A stretch of 64,000 nt of DNA from Aquimarina amphilecti (GTDB lineage Bacteria > Bacteroidota > Bacteroidia > Flavobacteriales > Flavobacteriaceae). The DNA is taken from positions 396,830 through 460,829 of the forward strand of contig NZ_FOAB01000003.1 in the NCBI RefSeq assembly GCF_900109375.1, in the 5' to 3' direction. A program made the position numbers and the translations under genes. Under the pieces are notes generated by a model. It worked only from the letters and a program-made list of their open reading frames with translations, ran no database searches and was not told the DNA's origin. Positions 1-8,931 of this stretch are shown here, piece by piece; position 1 is the stretch's first letter; each line of letters begins with the position of its first letter.

Positions 1-1333
1 CAATAGAACGTAATTCGTCTAATTCGTCTAAATAACCATCCGCTATGGAATTACCTTTAAGAATATTTACAGGAGCTTCTTCATTTAGCGTTTCTTTTAT
101 TTTGTTACGCAACAATTCGCAATCATGCAAGGTATCCCCTATTACTTTTAAGGCCTCATTATCACTATTAGTTGCTTGCGCTTTTATGGGAACTATTGCT
201 TCTAAAGAGTTTTTTAATTGAATAATTTCTCTGGGATTGACTTTTCCTGTAGCAACTTTAGAAATCAAACGTTCAATATCTCCAATTTGTTTAATCTGAT
301 GTTGGACCTTCTGGTGTAGCGTTCCATTATCTAAAAGGTATTGAACTACTTCATGACGTTTTTGAATACTAACTACATTTTTAAGTGGTAAAGCTAACCA
401 CCGTTTTAGTGTACGTCCTCCCATCGGAGAGATTGTTTTATCAATAACATCTATTAATGTTACAGCATTGACCGCATTAGGGTTATACAATTCCAAGTTT
501 CGAATTGTAAAACGATCCATCCATATATATTCATCCTCTGCAATACGCTGTACAGAAGTAATATGTTGTAATTTATGATGCTGTGTTTCTCCTAAATAAT
601 GAAGAATTACCCCCGCAGCTATAACACCTTCTTGTAAATGATCTACTCCAAAACCTTTTAGAGATGTCGTCTCGAAATGGGTATTTAGTGTTTCGTTAGC
701 ATAGTCTGTTTTAAAAACCCAATCTTCTAGAAAAAAAGTATGAAAATCATTTCCAAAATCATTTTGAAAAGCCTGTTTTTTAGGTTTAGGAATTAACACC
801 TCACTTGGGCTAAAATTACGTAGTAATTTATCCATCTGTGCTACATCGCCTTGAGCAGTCAGGAACTCTCCTGTAGAAACATCTAAAAATGCAACACCTA
901 ATTCTTTTTTACCATAATGCAGTGCACACAAAAAATTATTAGTTTTACTCTGTAATACCTCATCATTTAGAGCAACTCCAGGAGTTACTAACTCAGTCAC
1001 TCCTCTTTTTACAATCGTTTTTGTCTGCTTAGGATCTTCTAATTGGTCACAGATTGCTACTCTTTCTCCAGCCTTAACTAATTTAGGCAAGTATGTGTTT
1101 AGAGAATGATGCGGAAATCCTGCCAATGCAGTTTCGTGTTCACTTCCATTACCTCTCTTGGTCTGTACAATATTAAGAATCGCTGCTGCTTTAATAGCAT
1201 CTTCTCCAAAAGTCTCATAAAAATCACCCACTCTAAATAGTAATAATGCATCCGGGTATTTAGCCTTAATAGCATTATACTGCTTCATTAGCGGTGTTAC
1301 TTTCTTTTCTTTTTTTACTTTTTTTGGTGCCAA
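1..1333 (-). CDS. mutS: DNA mismatch repair protein MutS (5' part, truncated by window edge)
   Basis: The reverse-strand translation gives about 444 residues of the N-terminal half of MutS. It includes the mismatch-binding start (TPLMKQYNAIKAKYPDA, then FRVGDFYETF with the phenylalanine and glutamate known to contact mismatches), the connector domain and part of the lever/core (PMGGRTLKRWL). MutS recognises mispairs and recruits MutL. The ATPase domain lies beyond base 1. The start is uncertain: TTG at 1333 gives a lysine-rich lead-in like that of other flavobacterial MutS proteins, with an in-frame TAG just upstream, while the first in-frame ATG is at 1288, inside the conserved region. Identity is secure; the start is inferred. 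Confidence 0.95.
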   Translation of the reverse strand, partial: MAPKKVKKEKKVTPLMKQYNAIKAKYPDALLLFRVGDFYETFGEDAIKAAAILNIVQTKRGNGSEHETALAGFPHHSLNTYLPKLVKAGERVAICDQLEDPKQTKTIVKRGVTELVTPGVALNDEVLQSKTNNFLCALHYGKKELGVAFLDVSTGEFLTAQGDVAQMDKLLRNFSPSEVLIPKPKKQAFQNDFGNDFHTFFLEDWVFKTDYANETLNTHFETTSLKGFGVDHLQEGVIAAGVILHYLGETQHHKLQHITSVQRIAEDEYIWMDRFTIRNLELYNPNAVNAVTLIDVIDKTISPMGGRTLKRWLALPLKNVVSIQKRHEVVQYLLDNGTLHQKVQHQIKQIGDIERLISKVATGKVNPREIIQLKNSLEAIVPIKAQATNSDNEALKVIGDTLHDCELLRNKIKETLNEEAPVNILKGNSIADGYLDELDELRSI

Positions 1334-1552
1334 GAGTATCTAATTTTTCTACTGTGGCTAATGTAGGTATTCTCCATTTTTTTTTGAAACCTAACCAACA
1401 GGAGTTATTCATTTTTATTCACAATTTCTCTAAAGGAGAGGGTAGTATTAAGTTTCCAGTTGGCAGCGTAAAACCATATCTAGAGAATAAACATTCAAAA
1501 AAACCTCTTAGTAGTCCAACTAATATTATATAACATACAAAGAAGAAAATTA

Positions 1553-1560
1553 TACCTTTG
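1553..1560 (+). promoter_or_regulatory. TAnnTTTG promoter element (-7 type)
   Basis: TACCTTTG matches the Bacteroidota -7 consensus and lies 19 bases before the ATG of the broken four-helix-bundle gene. No clear upstream TTG box was found at the ideal distance, so this is a partial match. Confidence 0.4.
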
Positions 1561-1579
1561 ACAAAATTTCAAAACAAAT

Positions 1580-1948
1580 ATGGATTTTAAGAATCTACTA
1601 GCGTATAAAAAATCTTTTGATTTAGCCATGAAAATATTTGAGATTACAAAAAACTTCCCAAAAGAGGAAAAATACTCCCTTATTGATCAAATAAGGCGAT
1701 CTTCGAGAAGTGTAACTGCAAATATTTCTGAATCATATAGAAAACGAAAATATCCTAAACACTTTATAAGTAAACTAACAGATTGCGATTCGGAAAATGC
1801 AGAGACTCAGACTTGGCTTGAATTTTCTTTAGCTTGTAAGTAAATTGATCAAAAAACTTTTGACCAACTTACTTCATTAAGTTTAGAAGTAGGGAATCTA
1901 ATAAATTATATGATTAACAATCCCGGAAAGTTTGGCGTCAAAGAATAG
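1580..1948 (+). pseudogene. Four-helix bundle protein (23S rRNA intervening-sequence family), interrupted by an in-frame stop
   Basis: The first 87 codons encode a typical four-helix bundle protein: an LLAYKKSFDLAM-like start, then LIDQIRRSSRSVTANISES, which is the family signature. The frame then meets TAA at 1841-1843. The same frame continues without another stop for 34 codons (IDQKTFDQL...NYMINNPGKFGVKE) to TAG at 1946-1948, giving a full length of about 122 residues, normal for the family. Related proteins usually have a Tyr at about this point (LACKYI), so a TAT/TAC to TAA change is the simplest explanation. The family is small and helical and its molecular role is not established. A sequencing error or readthrough cannot be excluded. 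Confidence 0.8.
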
Positions 1949-2011
1949 ATTAAATCATTAACACAAAACATTTACTGCATATTGCCAACTAGACACTGTA
2001 AACTTTTAGAA

Positions 2012-2548
2012 ATGAATAGAAAACTAAAAAACAGCGAACTTGATCGTAAAACGGTTGCTGAATTCAAAGAAGCAGAAAAAACTCCTTTGATAATCATTCT
2101 AGATAATATTAGAAGTCTCAATAATATTGGATCTGTCTTTAGAACTGCAGATGCTTTTTTAGTTAAAAAGATATATTTATGCGGTATTACTGCTACTCCA
2201 CCACATAAAGACATTCAGAAAACTGCATTAGGAGCTACAGAAACTGTAGATTGGGAACATGTAAAAGAGACTATAGATCTGGTTGCAAAATTACAATCAG
2301 AAAACATAAAAATTCTATCCATTGAACAAGCAGAAAATGCTACTATGTTACATGATTTTAATCCTGAATCTAATCAAACCTACGCGGTGATTTTTGGAAA
2401 TGAAGTAAAAGGTGTTCAACAAGATGTAGTTTCTGCAAGTGATAGTGTTATAGAAATCCCTCAGTATGGTAGTAAACACTCTCTAAACATTTCGGTAAGT
2501 ACTGGAGTAGTAGTTTGGGATTTGTTTTGTAAGTTTAAGGCTCACTAA
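2012..2548 (+). CDS. SpoU/TrmH-family RNA 2'-O-methyltransferase
   Basis: A 178-residue SPOUT methyltransferase showing all three family motifs: SLNNIGSVFRTADAF (the N-x-G-x-x-x-R motif), IFGNEVKGV, and SLNISVSTGVVVWDL. It should transfer a methyl group from S-adenosylmethionine to a ribose 2'-OH in tRNA or rRNA through a trefoil-knot fold. The exact target cannot be read from the sequence. I chose ATG 2012 over the TTG at 1982 because the first ten residues of the longer form (PTRHCKLLE) look like random translation. The gene sits 18 bases before the downstream dipeptidase, so co-transcription is likely. Confidence 0.9.
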   Translation: MNRKLKNSELDRKTVAEFKEAEKTPLIIILDNIRSLNNIGSVFRTADAFLVKKIYLCGITATPPHKDIQKTALGATETVDWEHVKETIDLVAKLQSENIKILSIEQAENATMLHDFNPESNQTYAVIFGNEVKGVQQDVVSASDSVIEIPQYGSKHSLNISVSTGVVVWDLFCKFKAH

Positions 2549-2566
2549 CTCAATTATTATTTCATA

Positions 2567-3880
2567 ATGAAACACATCTCTATACTACTGGTCATCTGTT
2601 TAACTTTAATTGGTTGCAACCAAAAAAAAGAAGAACCTAAAAAAGAAGAATCCATGACAGAGGCGCAACTAATCTCCAAGGCAAAAGAAATACATAAGAA
2701 TGTTATTACATTAGACACTCACTGTGATATTAACATAAAAAACTTTACCGACTCTATTAATTACACGCAAGATTTAAACTCTCAGATTACATTACCTAAA
2801 ATGAAAAAAGGTGGTTTAGATGTAGCTTGGTTTATTGTATACACAGGTCAGGATTCATTAAATACAGAAGGATTTAAAAAAGCCCATGAAATCGCTATGT
2901 CAAAATTTGATGCCATCCATCGATTAGTTGACACTCTAGCTCCTGATCAAATAGCATTAGCAAGGAATTCTGATGATGTACGCAGCATTCATAAATCAGG
3001 TAAAAAAGTGGCTATGATAGGTATTGAAAACGGATATCCTGTCGGAACCGATATCAGTAATATAAAAAGGTTTTATGACCTTGGTGCAAGATATATGTCA
3101 TTATCCCATAATGGTCATAGTCAACTGTGTGATTCTAATACTGGAGAAGCAGACGACGTTTGGCTACATAACGGACTAAGTGATCTTGGAAAAGAAGTTA
3201 TTGTAGAAATGAACAAATGGGGTATTATGATTGATGTATCTCATCCATCAAAAGAATCTATGCGCCAGATGATCAAGCTTTCTAAAGCTCCCATTATAGC
3301 TTCTCACTCCTCGGCTAGAGCATTATGTGATCACAGTAGAAATCTAGATGATGAACAACTACAATGGTTAAAAGAAAATGGCGGTGTTGTTCAGACAGTA
3401 GCTTTTACCTCATATCTTAATACAGAAAAGTTTGAAAAGAGAGTCGTTAAAGAAGTAGAAATCGGTAAACAGATAGCCGATTCTATGGGAGTAACTTGGC
3501 TAGAACGAGAAGAAGTAATGAATCTTAGTTCTGAAGAAAAAGAGACTTACTATGACTTTTTAGGAAAAATGGCGGCGATACGAAGAGCAAAGGTTAAAAA
3601 AATGGACGACCTTCCTCCTGCCGTTGATGTTATCGATTTTGTAAATCATATTGATTATATGGTAGATAAAATTGGTATAGAACACGTAGGTATTAGCTCT
3701 GATTTTGATGGCGGTGGCGGTATAGAAGGCTGGAGTGACGCATCAGAAACTTTTAATGTGACTTTAGAACTAGTAAAACGTGGATATACTGAAGCGCAAA
3801 TAGAAAAACTTTGGAGTGGTAACTTACTTCGCGTTTTAGACGAAGTTCAAAAAGTTGCTAGCGATCTTCAAAAAGGATAA
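2567..3880 (+). CDS. Membrane dipeptidase (peptidase family M19), lipoprotein
   Basis: A 437-residue zinc dipeptidase of the renal dipeptidase family. The N-terminus is a lipoprotein signal with lipobox LIGC (Cys17), so the enzyme should be anchored in the envelope. The HxD metal motif is TLDTHCDI (His52, Asp54). Further family motifs are IGIENGYPVG, SLSHNGHSQLCD, DVSHPS, IIASHSSARALCDHSRNL and GISSDFDGGGG. Members cleave dipeptides, often those with a D-amino acid at the second position. A charged linker (KKEEPKKEE) follows the lipid anchor. The gene ends one base before the stop of the convergent folK-dNK gene; a weak AT-rich palindrome spans the junction. Confidence 0.93.
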   Translation: MKHISILLVICLTLIGCNQKKEEPKKEESMTEAQLISKAKEIHKNVITLDTHCDINIKNFTDSINYTQDLNSQITLPKMKKGGLDVAWFIVYTGQDSLNTEGFKKAHEIAMSKFDAIHRLVDTLAPDQIALARNSDDVRSIHKSGKKVAMIGIENGYPVGTDISNIKRFYDLGARYMSLSHNGHSQLCDSNTGEADDVWLHNGLSDLGKEVIVEMNKWGIMIDVSHPSKESMRQMIKLSKAPIIASHSSARALCDHSRNLDDEQLQWLKENGGVVQTVAFTSYLNTEKFEKRVVKEVEIGKQIADSMGVTWLEREEVMNLSSEEKETYYDFLGKMAAIRRAKVKKMDDLPPAVDVIDFVNHIDYMVDKIGIEHVGISSDFDGGGGIEGWSDASETFNVTLELVKRGYTEAQIEKLWSGNLLRVLDEVQKVASDLQKG

Positions 3881-3881
3881 T

Positions 3882-5057
3882 TTAATCCTTCAATTGATCT
3901 AGAATCCAGATATAATCTAATCTGTTTGAAATAAAATCCCTTTCGGATATATCTATAATCTTAACATTAAGGTGTGACTGTGCTTTTATAAATCGCAAAT
4001 ACCCTTTATTGATTTTATCCAGATATTCGGCAGGGATTTTCTGTTCATAATCACGTCCCCTTTTTTTAATGTTTTCAAGCAAACGCTCTGTATTTTGATA
4101 CAAATATAAATAGAGACCTGGCTTAGGTAAATCTCTGTACATTATATCAAAAACCTTTTTGTACAATTTATATTCATCTTCCTGAAGCGTTACTTGGGCA
4201 AAAATCAGTGATTTAAAAACATCATAATCACTTACAACAAAATCTTTAAAAAGATCAAACTGACCAATATCATCTTGCAATCGCTGATATCGATCGGCTA
4301 GAAAGGACATTTCTAAAGGAAATGCGTATCGCTCCATATCCTCATAAAACTTTGGTAAAAAAGGGTTGTCTGCAAAACGCTCTAACACCAATTTTGCATT
4401 AAACTCTTCTGAAATCAAATGAGCTAAACTTGTTTTACCCGCACCAATATTACCTTCTATGGTCAAATATTGAACTGCAGATAATGAGTATTCATCTTTT
4501 GGATTTAATATAACCTCTTTTACCCTTGTTACCTCGGATGCATCCTGAGTACTCTCTAACAATTGACTCACTGTTTGTTCTAAAATCGGATGTTTATATC
4601 CCTCTGATATTTCTTCCAGAGGTTTAAGCACAAACATCCGATCTTGCATTGATGGATGTGGAACCACGAGCTTTTGAGTTTGTATAATTCCTTCAGAGGA
4701 AAAAACAACGTCTAAGTCTATTGTTCTAGCTTCATAACCTTGTTTATCTGTTCTGTTTCTTCCTAAAGAGTTCTCAATCTCTAATAATTTATCCAAAACT
4801 TCTTCAGTTGTATAAAAAGTCTTTATTAAGACACAAGCATTATAAAAATCATCACTGCTAAAACCCCAGGCTGGAGTTTGATAAACCCCAGAAATTTTCA
4901 CAACATCACCTATAGTATGATAAACAGCTCTTATAGCTTTTTGAAGATAATCTAACCGGTTTCCGATATTACTACCTAATGAAATATGTATATGATTGGG
5001 TGTTTTCAATTTCGGGTTTTTTATATTCTGATAATAACTCCGTATTTTTAAGAGCAA
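3882..5057 (-). CDS. folK: Fused HPPK (FolK) and deoxynucleoside kinase
   Basis: Two enzymes in one chain. Residues about 22-165 are 6-hydroxymethyl-7,8-dihydropterin pyrophosphokinase: SLGSNIGNRLDYLQKAI, the GRNRTDKQGYEARTIDLDVVF region (broken here for length: TIDLDVVF at 112-119) and VVPHPSMQDRMFVLKPL. Residues about 195-391 are a deoxynucleoside kinase: P-loop EGNIGAGKTS near 202-209, ERFADNPFLPKFY, and the LID-like KKRGRDYEQ. The first makes a folate intermediate, the second phosphorylates salvaged deoxynucleosides. This fusion is known in Flavobacteria. The start is doubtful: the longest frame uses TTG at 5057, and another TTG at 5009 would start immediately before the conserved domain. 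The gene is divergent from the YhhQ gene. Confidence 0.92.
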   Translation of the reverse strand: MLLKIRSYYQNIKNPKLKTPNHIHISLGSNIGNRLDYLQKAIRAVYHTIGDVVKISGVYQTPAWGFSSDDFYNACVLIKTFYTTEEVLDKLLEIENSLGRNRTDKQGYEARTIDLDVVFSSEGIIQTQKLVVPHPSMQDRMFVLKPLEEISEGYKHPILEQTVSQLLESTQDASEVTRVKEVILNPKDEYSLSAVQYLTIEGNIGAGKTSLAHLISEEFNAKLVLERFADNPFLPKFYEDMERYAFPLEMSFLADRYQRLQDDIGQFDLFKDFVVSDYDVFKSLIFAQVTLQEDEYKLYKKVFDIMYRDLPKPGLYLYLYQNTERLLENIKKRGRDYEQKIPAEYLDKINKGYLRFIKAQSHLNVKIIDISERDFISNRLDYIWILDQLKD

Positions 5058-5119
5058 ATTAAGGAAAACAAAACCACTTCACCTTATTTTTGCGCGAAGT
5101 ATTATGAACTAATTGTATT

Positions 5120-5827
5120 TTGAATAACACTCCTCTGAATCTAAAAGATAAAATCCTCGCATATAGAATTTACTTAATTCTTGGAGCCTTATTTATTTCA
5201 TCATTAGTAGCCTCAAACCTTATATTTCAGAAGTTTTTTTATTGGGATTTTTTCGGTGTGTATACTTTCGAGATTTCTGTTGGAATATTACCGTATCCTA
5301 TTACTTTTTTAATAACAGATATTATTAGTGAAGTATATGGAAAAAGAAAAGCTAACCAAATAGTTACCGCAGGTATTTTTGCTTCTTTCTTTTCGCTACT
5401 AATTATCTATGCTTCTAAAGAAGTTCCTGCGACCAGTTGGTCACCGATCAATGATGAAACATTTACAGAGGTTTTTGGTGCAACCGCAATAGCTGTTTTT
5501 GCATCGATGATGGCATATCTTTTTGCTCAATATATAGACATTCAGGTTTTTCACTTTTGGAAAAAAGTTACAAAAGGAAAACATCTCTGGATCAGAAATA
5601 ACTTCTCTACATTTTCTTCGCAATTTATAGACACACTTACTGTCCTGGTATTATTATGCTCTACAGGAATCATCGATTGGGATCGTTTTGGAATACTTTT
5701 ACTTAATGGTTTTTTATTTAAAATATTAGTAGCCGCATTAGACACTCCTATTCTTTACCTAAGTGTTTTTATACTAAGAAAAAGGTTCAAATTAAAACAA
5801 GGAGGAGAATTAGCATTAGAAATTTAA
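5120..5827 (+). CDS. yhhQ: Queuosine precursor transporter, YhhQ/VUT family
   Basis: A 235-residue polytopic inner-membrane protein with about six hydrophobic segments. The family pattern VASNLIFQKFF, PYPITFLITDIISEVYGKRKA and the later FSSQFIDTLTVL and FKILVAALDTPILYL are typical of YhhQ proteins, which import queuosine precursors (preQ0/preQ1) for tRNA modification. The start appears to be TTG at 5120 because no ATG lies before the first transmembrane segment. It reads divergently from the folK fusion across about 62 bases, which must hold both promoters. Family assignment is solid; the substrate is inferred from the family. Confidence 0.88.
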   Translation: MNNTPLNLKDKILAYRIYLILGALFISSLVASNLIFQKFFYWDFFGVYTFEISVGILPYPITFLITDIISEVYGKRKANQIVTAGIFASFFSLLIIYASKEVPATSWSPINDETFTEVFGATAIAVFASMMAYLFAQYIDIQVFHFWKKVTKGKHLWIRNNFSTFSSQFIDTLTVLVLLCSTGIIDWDRFGILLLNGFLFKILVAALDTPILYLSVFILRKRFKLKQGGELALEI

Positions 5828-5866
5828 AAAATCTAACAAATAGTTAACTCAAATACCGCAACATTG

Positions 5867-5874
5867 TACCTTTG
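5867..5874 (+). promoter_or_regulatory. TAnnTTTG promoter element upstream of the AsmA-like gene
   Basis: TACCTTTG, 32 bases before the ATG at 5907. The -33 position carries TTA rather than TTG, so the match is partial. Confidence 0.4.
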
Positions 5875-5906
5875 TAAATCGTTACTTTACACAAAAAGCA
5901 ATCATA

Positions 5907-8537
5907 ATGGTTAAAAAAGCCCTCAAAATCTTCGGTATTCTTATAGTTATTCTTGTAATAGCAGTTATTTCTATTCCTTTACTTTTTGGAGGAACCATTA
6001 AAGATAAAATACGATACTTAGCAAACGAACACGTAAATGCAAAAGTCGATTTTGCAGATGTAGACATTAGTTTACTCAGAAGTTTTCCGAAAGCATCTGT
6101 AATCATTGATGAGCTTTCTATTATTAATTTCGCCCCTTTTGAAGGAGATACTTTAGCGTATGCAAAAAAAATATCTTTGGACATGTCGATAAAAGAACTA
6201 TTTAAAGGCGCAGAAGAAGCTATTAGTGTTCAAAAATTCATAATCGATGAAGCTAATATTGCTATAAAAACAGATTCATTAGGAAATTCCAATTTTGATA
6301 TTACTAAAGCATCAGAAGAAACAAACACAACCGACAACGAAGAAGGAGGTTCTTTTACTTTCGAATTAGATCATTACGAAATAAATAACAGTAAGTTATT
6401 GTACAAAGATGATGTAGGAAAGATTGCTTTATTAATGACCAACGTAAACCATAGTGGAGATGGATCCTTATCCGGAGAAAATATATTATTAGACACTGAA
6501 TCTAGTTCTGAAGTCTCTTTTAGCTTAGATGACACTCAATACCTGAATAAAAATGCACTAAAACTTGACGCAGAATTAGAACTAGATCTAGAAAATCAAC
6601 GATACGCTTTTAAAGAAAATAAAGCACTGGTAAATCAATTGCCATTAGAATTCGAGGGATTTGTACAATTATTTGAGAAGTACACCGATGTTGATCTTAG
6701 TTTTAAAACACCAACTTCAGATTTTAAAAACTTCCTAGCGGTTATACCAGAAGTCTATGCTAAAAACCTAGATGGCGTACAAACAACAGGAGATTTTTCG
6801 GTTAATGGTGTTATTAAAGGAAAAGCTGATGATGTATATATCCCAAAAATGGATATCCAAATTGCCTCGCATAATGCATCCTTTAAATATCCTGACCTAC
6901 CAAAAAGTGTTCAGAATATAAATATAGATACACAAATAAAAAATGATACCGGTTTAGCTGATGATATCTATGTCAATATCGGAAATCTTACTTTTAAAAT
7001 TGACCAAGATACTTTTGCTGCCAAAGGAAGTTTACGAAACATCACGACAAATATGATCGTAGACATGGCAGTAAACGGAACCTTGAATCTTGCTAATTTA
7101 GATAAAGCATACCCTTTAGAACTAGAACAACAACTTAATGGAATACTTAAAGCTAACGTAAATACGAAATTTGATATGTTATCTTTGGAAAAAGAACAAT
7201 ATCAAAATGTAAAAAGTACTGGTACCATTAGTTTGGATAAATTCACATATGCATCTCCAGATCTGCCGAGTGAGATAAATATAGAAAAAGCCAATGTCAA
7301 TTTTAAGCCAGAAACTATTACTTTAGACAAAATGGAGGTTACTACAGGAAAATCGGATCTTGCTGCTGAGGGAACTATAAACAACTTAATGGGATTCTTA
7401 TTTTCTAAACAAGATCTTAAAGGAAATTTTGATGTTACATCAGAAGTTTTTGCTGTAAATGATTTTATGGTGGCTGGAAATGAAACAACTGAAGAACAGA
7501 CCCAAGACCAAACAACAAATGACGCTCTTAAAATCCCATCTTTTATTGATGCTACGTTGAATTTTGATGCAAAAAAAGTAATTTATGATAATCTAGAATT
7601 ACGAAATACCAAAGGGAGTGTAAAAATAAATGACGAAACAGCGTATTTACAGAACGTAACATCTAATATTTTTGATGGTGGATTAGCGTTTAATGGGAAA
7701 GTATCTACTAAATCTGAAACTCCGAATTTTGGGATGAATCTAGATCTAAGCAAAATAAATATTGCAAAATCATTTTCAAGCCTAGAGTTATTGCAAGGTT
7801 TAGCACCTATCGCGAAAGCACTAACCGGAGCTTTAACAACACAGATCAACCTAAATGGTAACCTAAATAACGATCTAACTCCTGTTCTTAATTCTGTAAA
7901 AGGAAATGCATTAGCAGAAATATTAGATGCTAAAGTAAACACTGCGCAAACACCACTACTATCTAACTTAGATAGTCAGTTAAATTTTTTAGACCTAGAC
8001 AAGCTAAACTTAAAAGACATTAAGACATCTCTTAGTTTTGATGATGGAAAAATCAATGTAAAGCCATTCGATTTCGATATAGAAGGCATTAAAATAACTG
8101 CAGGAGGAAGTCACAGTTTTGATATGAACATGGATTATAACGTATCATTGGATGTCCCTGCCAAATATTTAGGTAACGAGGTTGGTGGATTACTTTCTAA
8201 ACTTAGCGATCAAGAATCTAAAGACATGAAAGTAGCACTTCCAATTGGAATATCAGGAAACTTTTCGAACCCAAAAATCAATCTTAATACTGGTACAGCA
8301 GTTAAGCAACTTACACAACAAATTATAGACAAGCAAAAAGAAAAAGCAACCGGTAAAATCGTTGATGAAGGCACAAAAGTACTGACCGATTTATTAGGAG
8401 GTTCTAAAAAAGATAAAGACTCTACAAAAACTACCACTGACAAGCCGGAAGACAAATTAAAAGACGCTGCTAAAGATATTTTAGGAGGTTTCTTAGGTAA
8501 GAAAAAGAAAAAAGATACAACAGGAACTAAGAACTAG
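5907..8537 (+). CDS. AsmA family protein (large, inner-membrane anchored)
   Basis: An 876-residue protein with one N-terminal transmembrane helix (about residues 8-30, ILIVILVIAVISIPLLF) followed by a long, mostly beta-strand region. The start (IKDKIRYLANEHVNAKVDFADVDISL, split across the AsmA pattern of repeated DVDISLLRSFP-type strands) and the C-terminal FDIEGIKITAGGSHSFDMNMDYNVSLDVP block match the AsmA/AsmA2 families. Such proteins are bridge-like proteins tied to lipid movement and outer-membrane assembly. The last 50 residues are rich in Lys, Asp and Thr and look disordered. It forms its own transcription unit, with no co-directional gene within 80 bases upstream. Confidence 0.85.
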   Translation: MVKKALKIFGILIVILVIAVISIPLLFGGTIKDKIRYLANEHVNAKVDFADVDISLLRSFPKASVIIDELSIINFAPFEGDTLAYAKKISLDMSIKELFKGAEEAISVQKFIIDEANIAIKTDSLGNSNFDITKASEETNTTDNEEGGSFTFELDHYEINNSKLLYKDDVGKIALLMTNVNHSGDGSLSGENILLDTESSSEVSFSLDDTQYLNKNALKLDAELELDLENQRYAFKENKALVNQLPLEFEGFVQLFEKYTDVDLSFKTPTSDFKNFLAVIPEVYAKNLDGVQTTGDFSVNGVIKGKADDVYIPKMDIQIASHNASFKYPDLPKSVQNINIDTQIKNDTGLADDIYVNIGNLTFKIDQDTFAAKGSLRNITTNMIVDMAVNGTLNLANLDKAYPLELEQQLNGILKANVNTKFDMLSLEKEQYQNVKSTGTISLDKFTYASPDLPSEINIEKANVNFKPETITLDKMEVTTGKSDLAAEGTINNLMGFLFSKQDLKGNFDVTSEVFAVNDFMVAGNETTEEQTQDQTTNDALKIPSFIDATLNFDAKKVIYDNLELRNTKGSVKINDETAYLQNVTSNIFDGGLAFNGKVSTKSETPNFGMNLDLSKINIAKSFSSLELLQGLAPIAKALTGALTTQINLNGNLNNDLTPVLNSVKGNALAEILDAKVNTAQTPLLSNLDSQLNFLDLDKLNLKDIKTSLSFDDGKINVKPFDFDIEGIKITAGGSHSFDMNMDYNVSLDVPAKYLGNEVGGLLSKLSDQESKDMKVALPIGISGNFSNPKINLNTGTAVKQLTQQIIDKQKEKATGKIVDEGTKVLTDLLGGSKKDKDSTKTTTDKPEDKLKDAAKDILGGFLGKKKKKDTTGTKN

Positions 8538-8931
8538 ACCTATTTTAATCTATTGTTTATTAAAGATTCTTGTCATTTTTTTAATTAAAATGAATTAATA
8601 CTTCATTTTGCGCAAAAATCGCTAAAGTAACTACGCATCAATAGTATTTAATTTTTTTTACGTTTATTTCTTAGTACATTAGTACTGGGAAAACTACAAA
8701 AAAAGAACGGGATTTTAATTGGGTATATCAATATTTACAAACCTTTTAAAATCATATTATTAGAACTTCACGAACAATATCTCGTACAATAAAGTGTTAT
8801 TTTACTAAAGAAATAATAGTAGTAACACAATAAATTTATTAAAACTGGATTAACTATTTAGTAAAGTTAGATCCAACACCTCTAACTCTTATAATTATAA
8901 TTTTACCCTAAAATTAAACTCTGCAAAAGTT
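8538..8931 (+). other. Intergenic region, 394 bases, upstream of module copy 1
   Basis: AT-rich, with no convincing ORF. It holds an 8-bp AT-only inverted repeat (8587-8594 with 8602-8609), which is weak as a terminator for the AsmA gene. The last part (8897-8920) contains the string TTTTACCCTAAAATTAAACT, which recurs with small changes at 13134-13154 before module copy 3. No TAnnTTTG box was found. Confidence 0.6.

Noticed and set aside
1294-1533. Plus-strand 79-residue frame before the four-helix bundle gene
   Set aside because: Its first part is antisense to the mutS start and it shows no family or coding pattern.
7583-7942. Minus-strand 119-residue frame inside the AsmA-like gene
   Set aside because: Antisense shadow of a long, well-supported gene.
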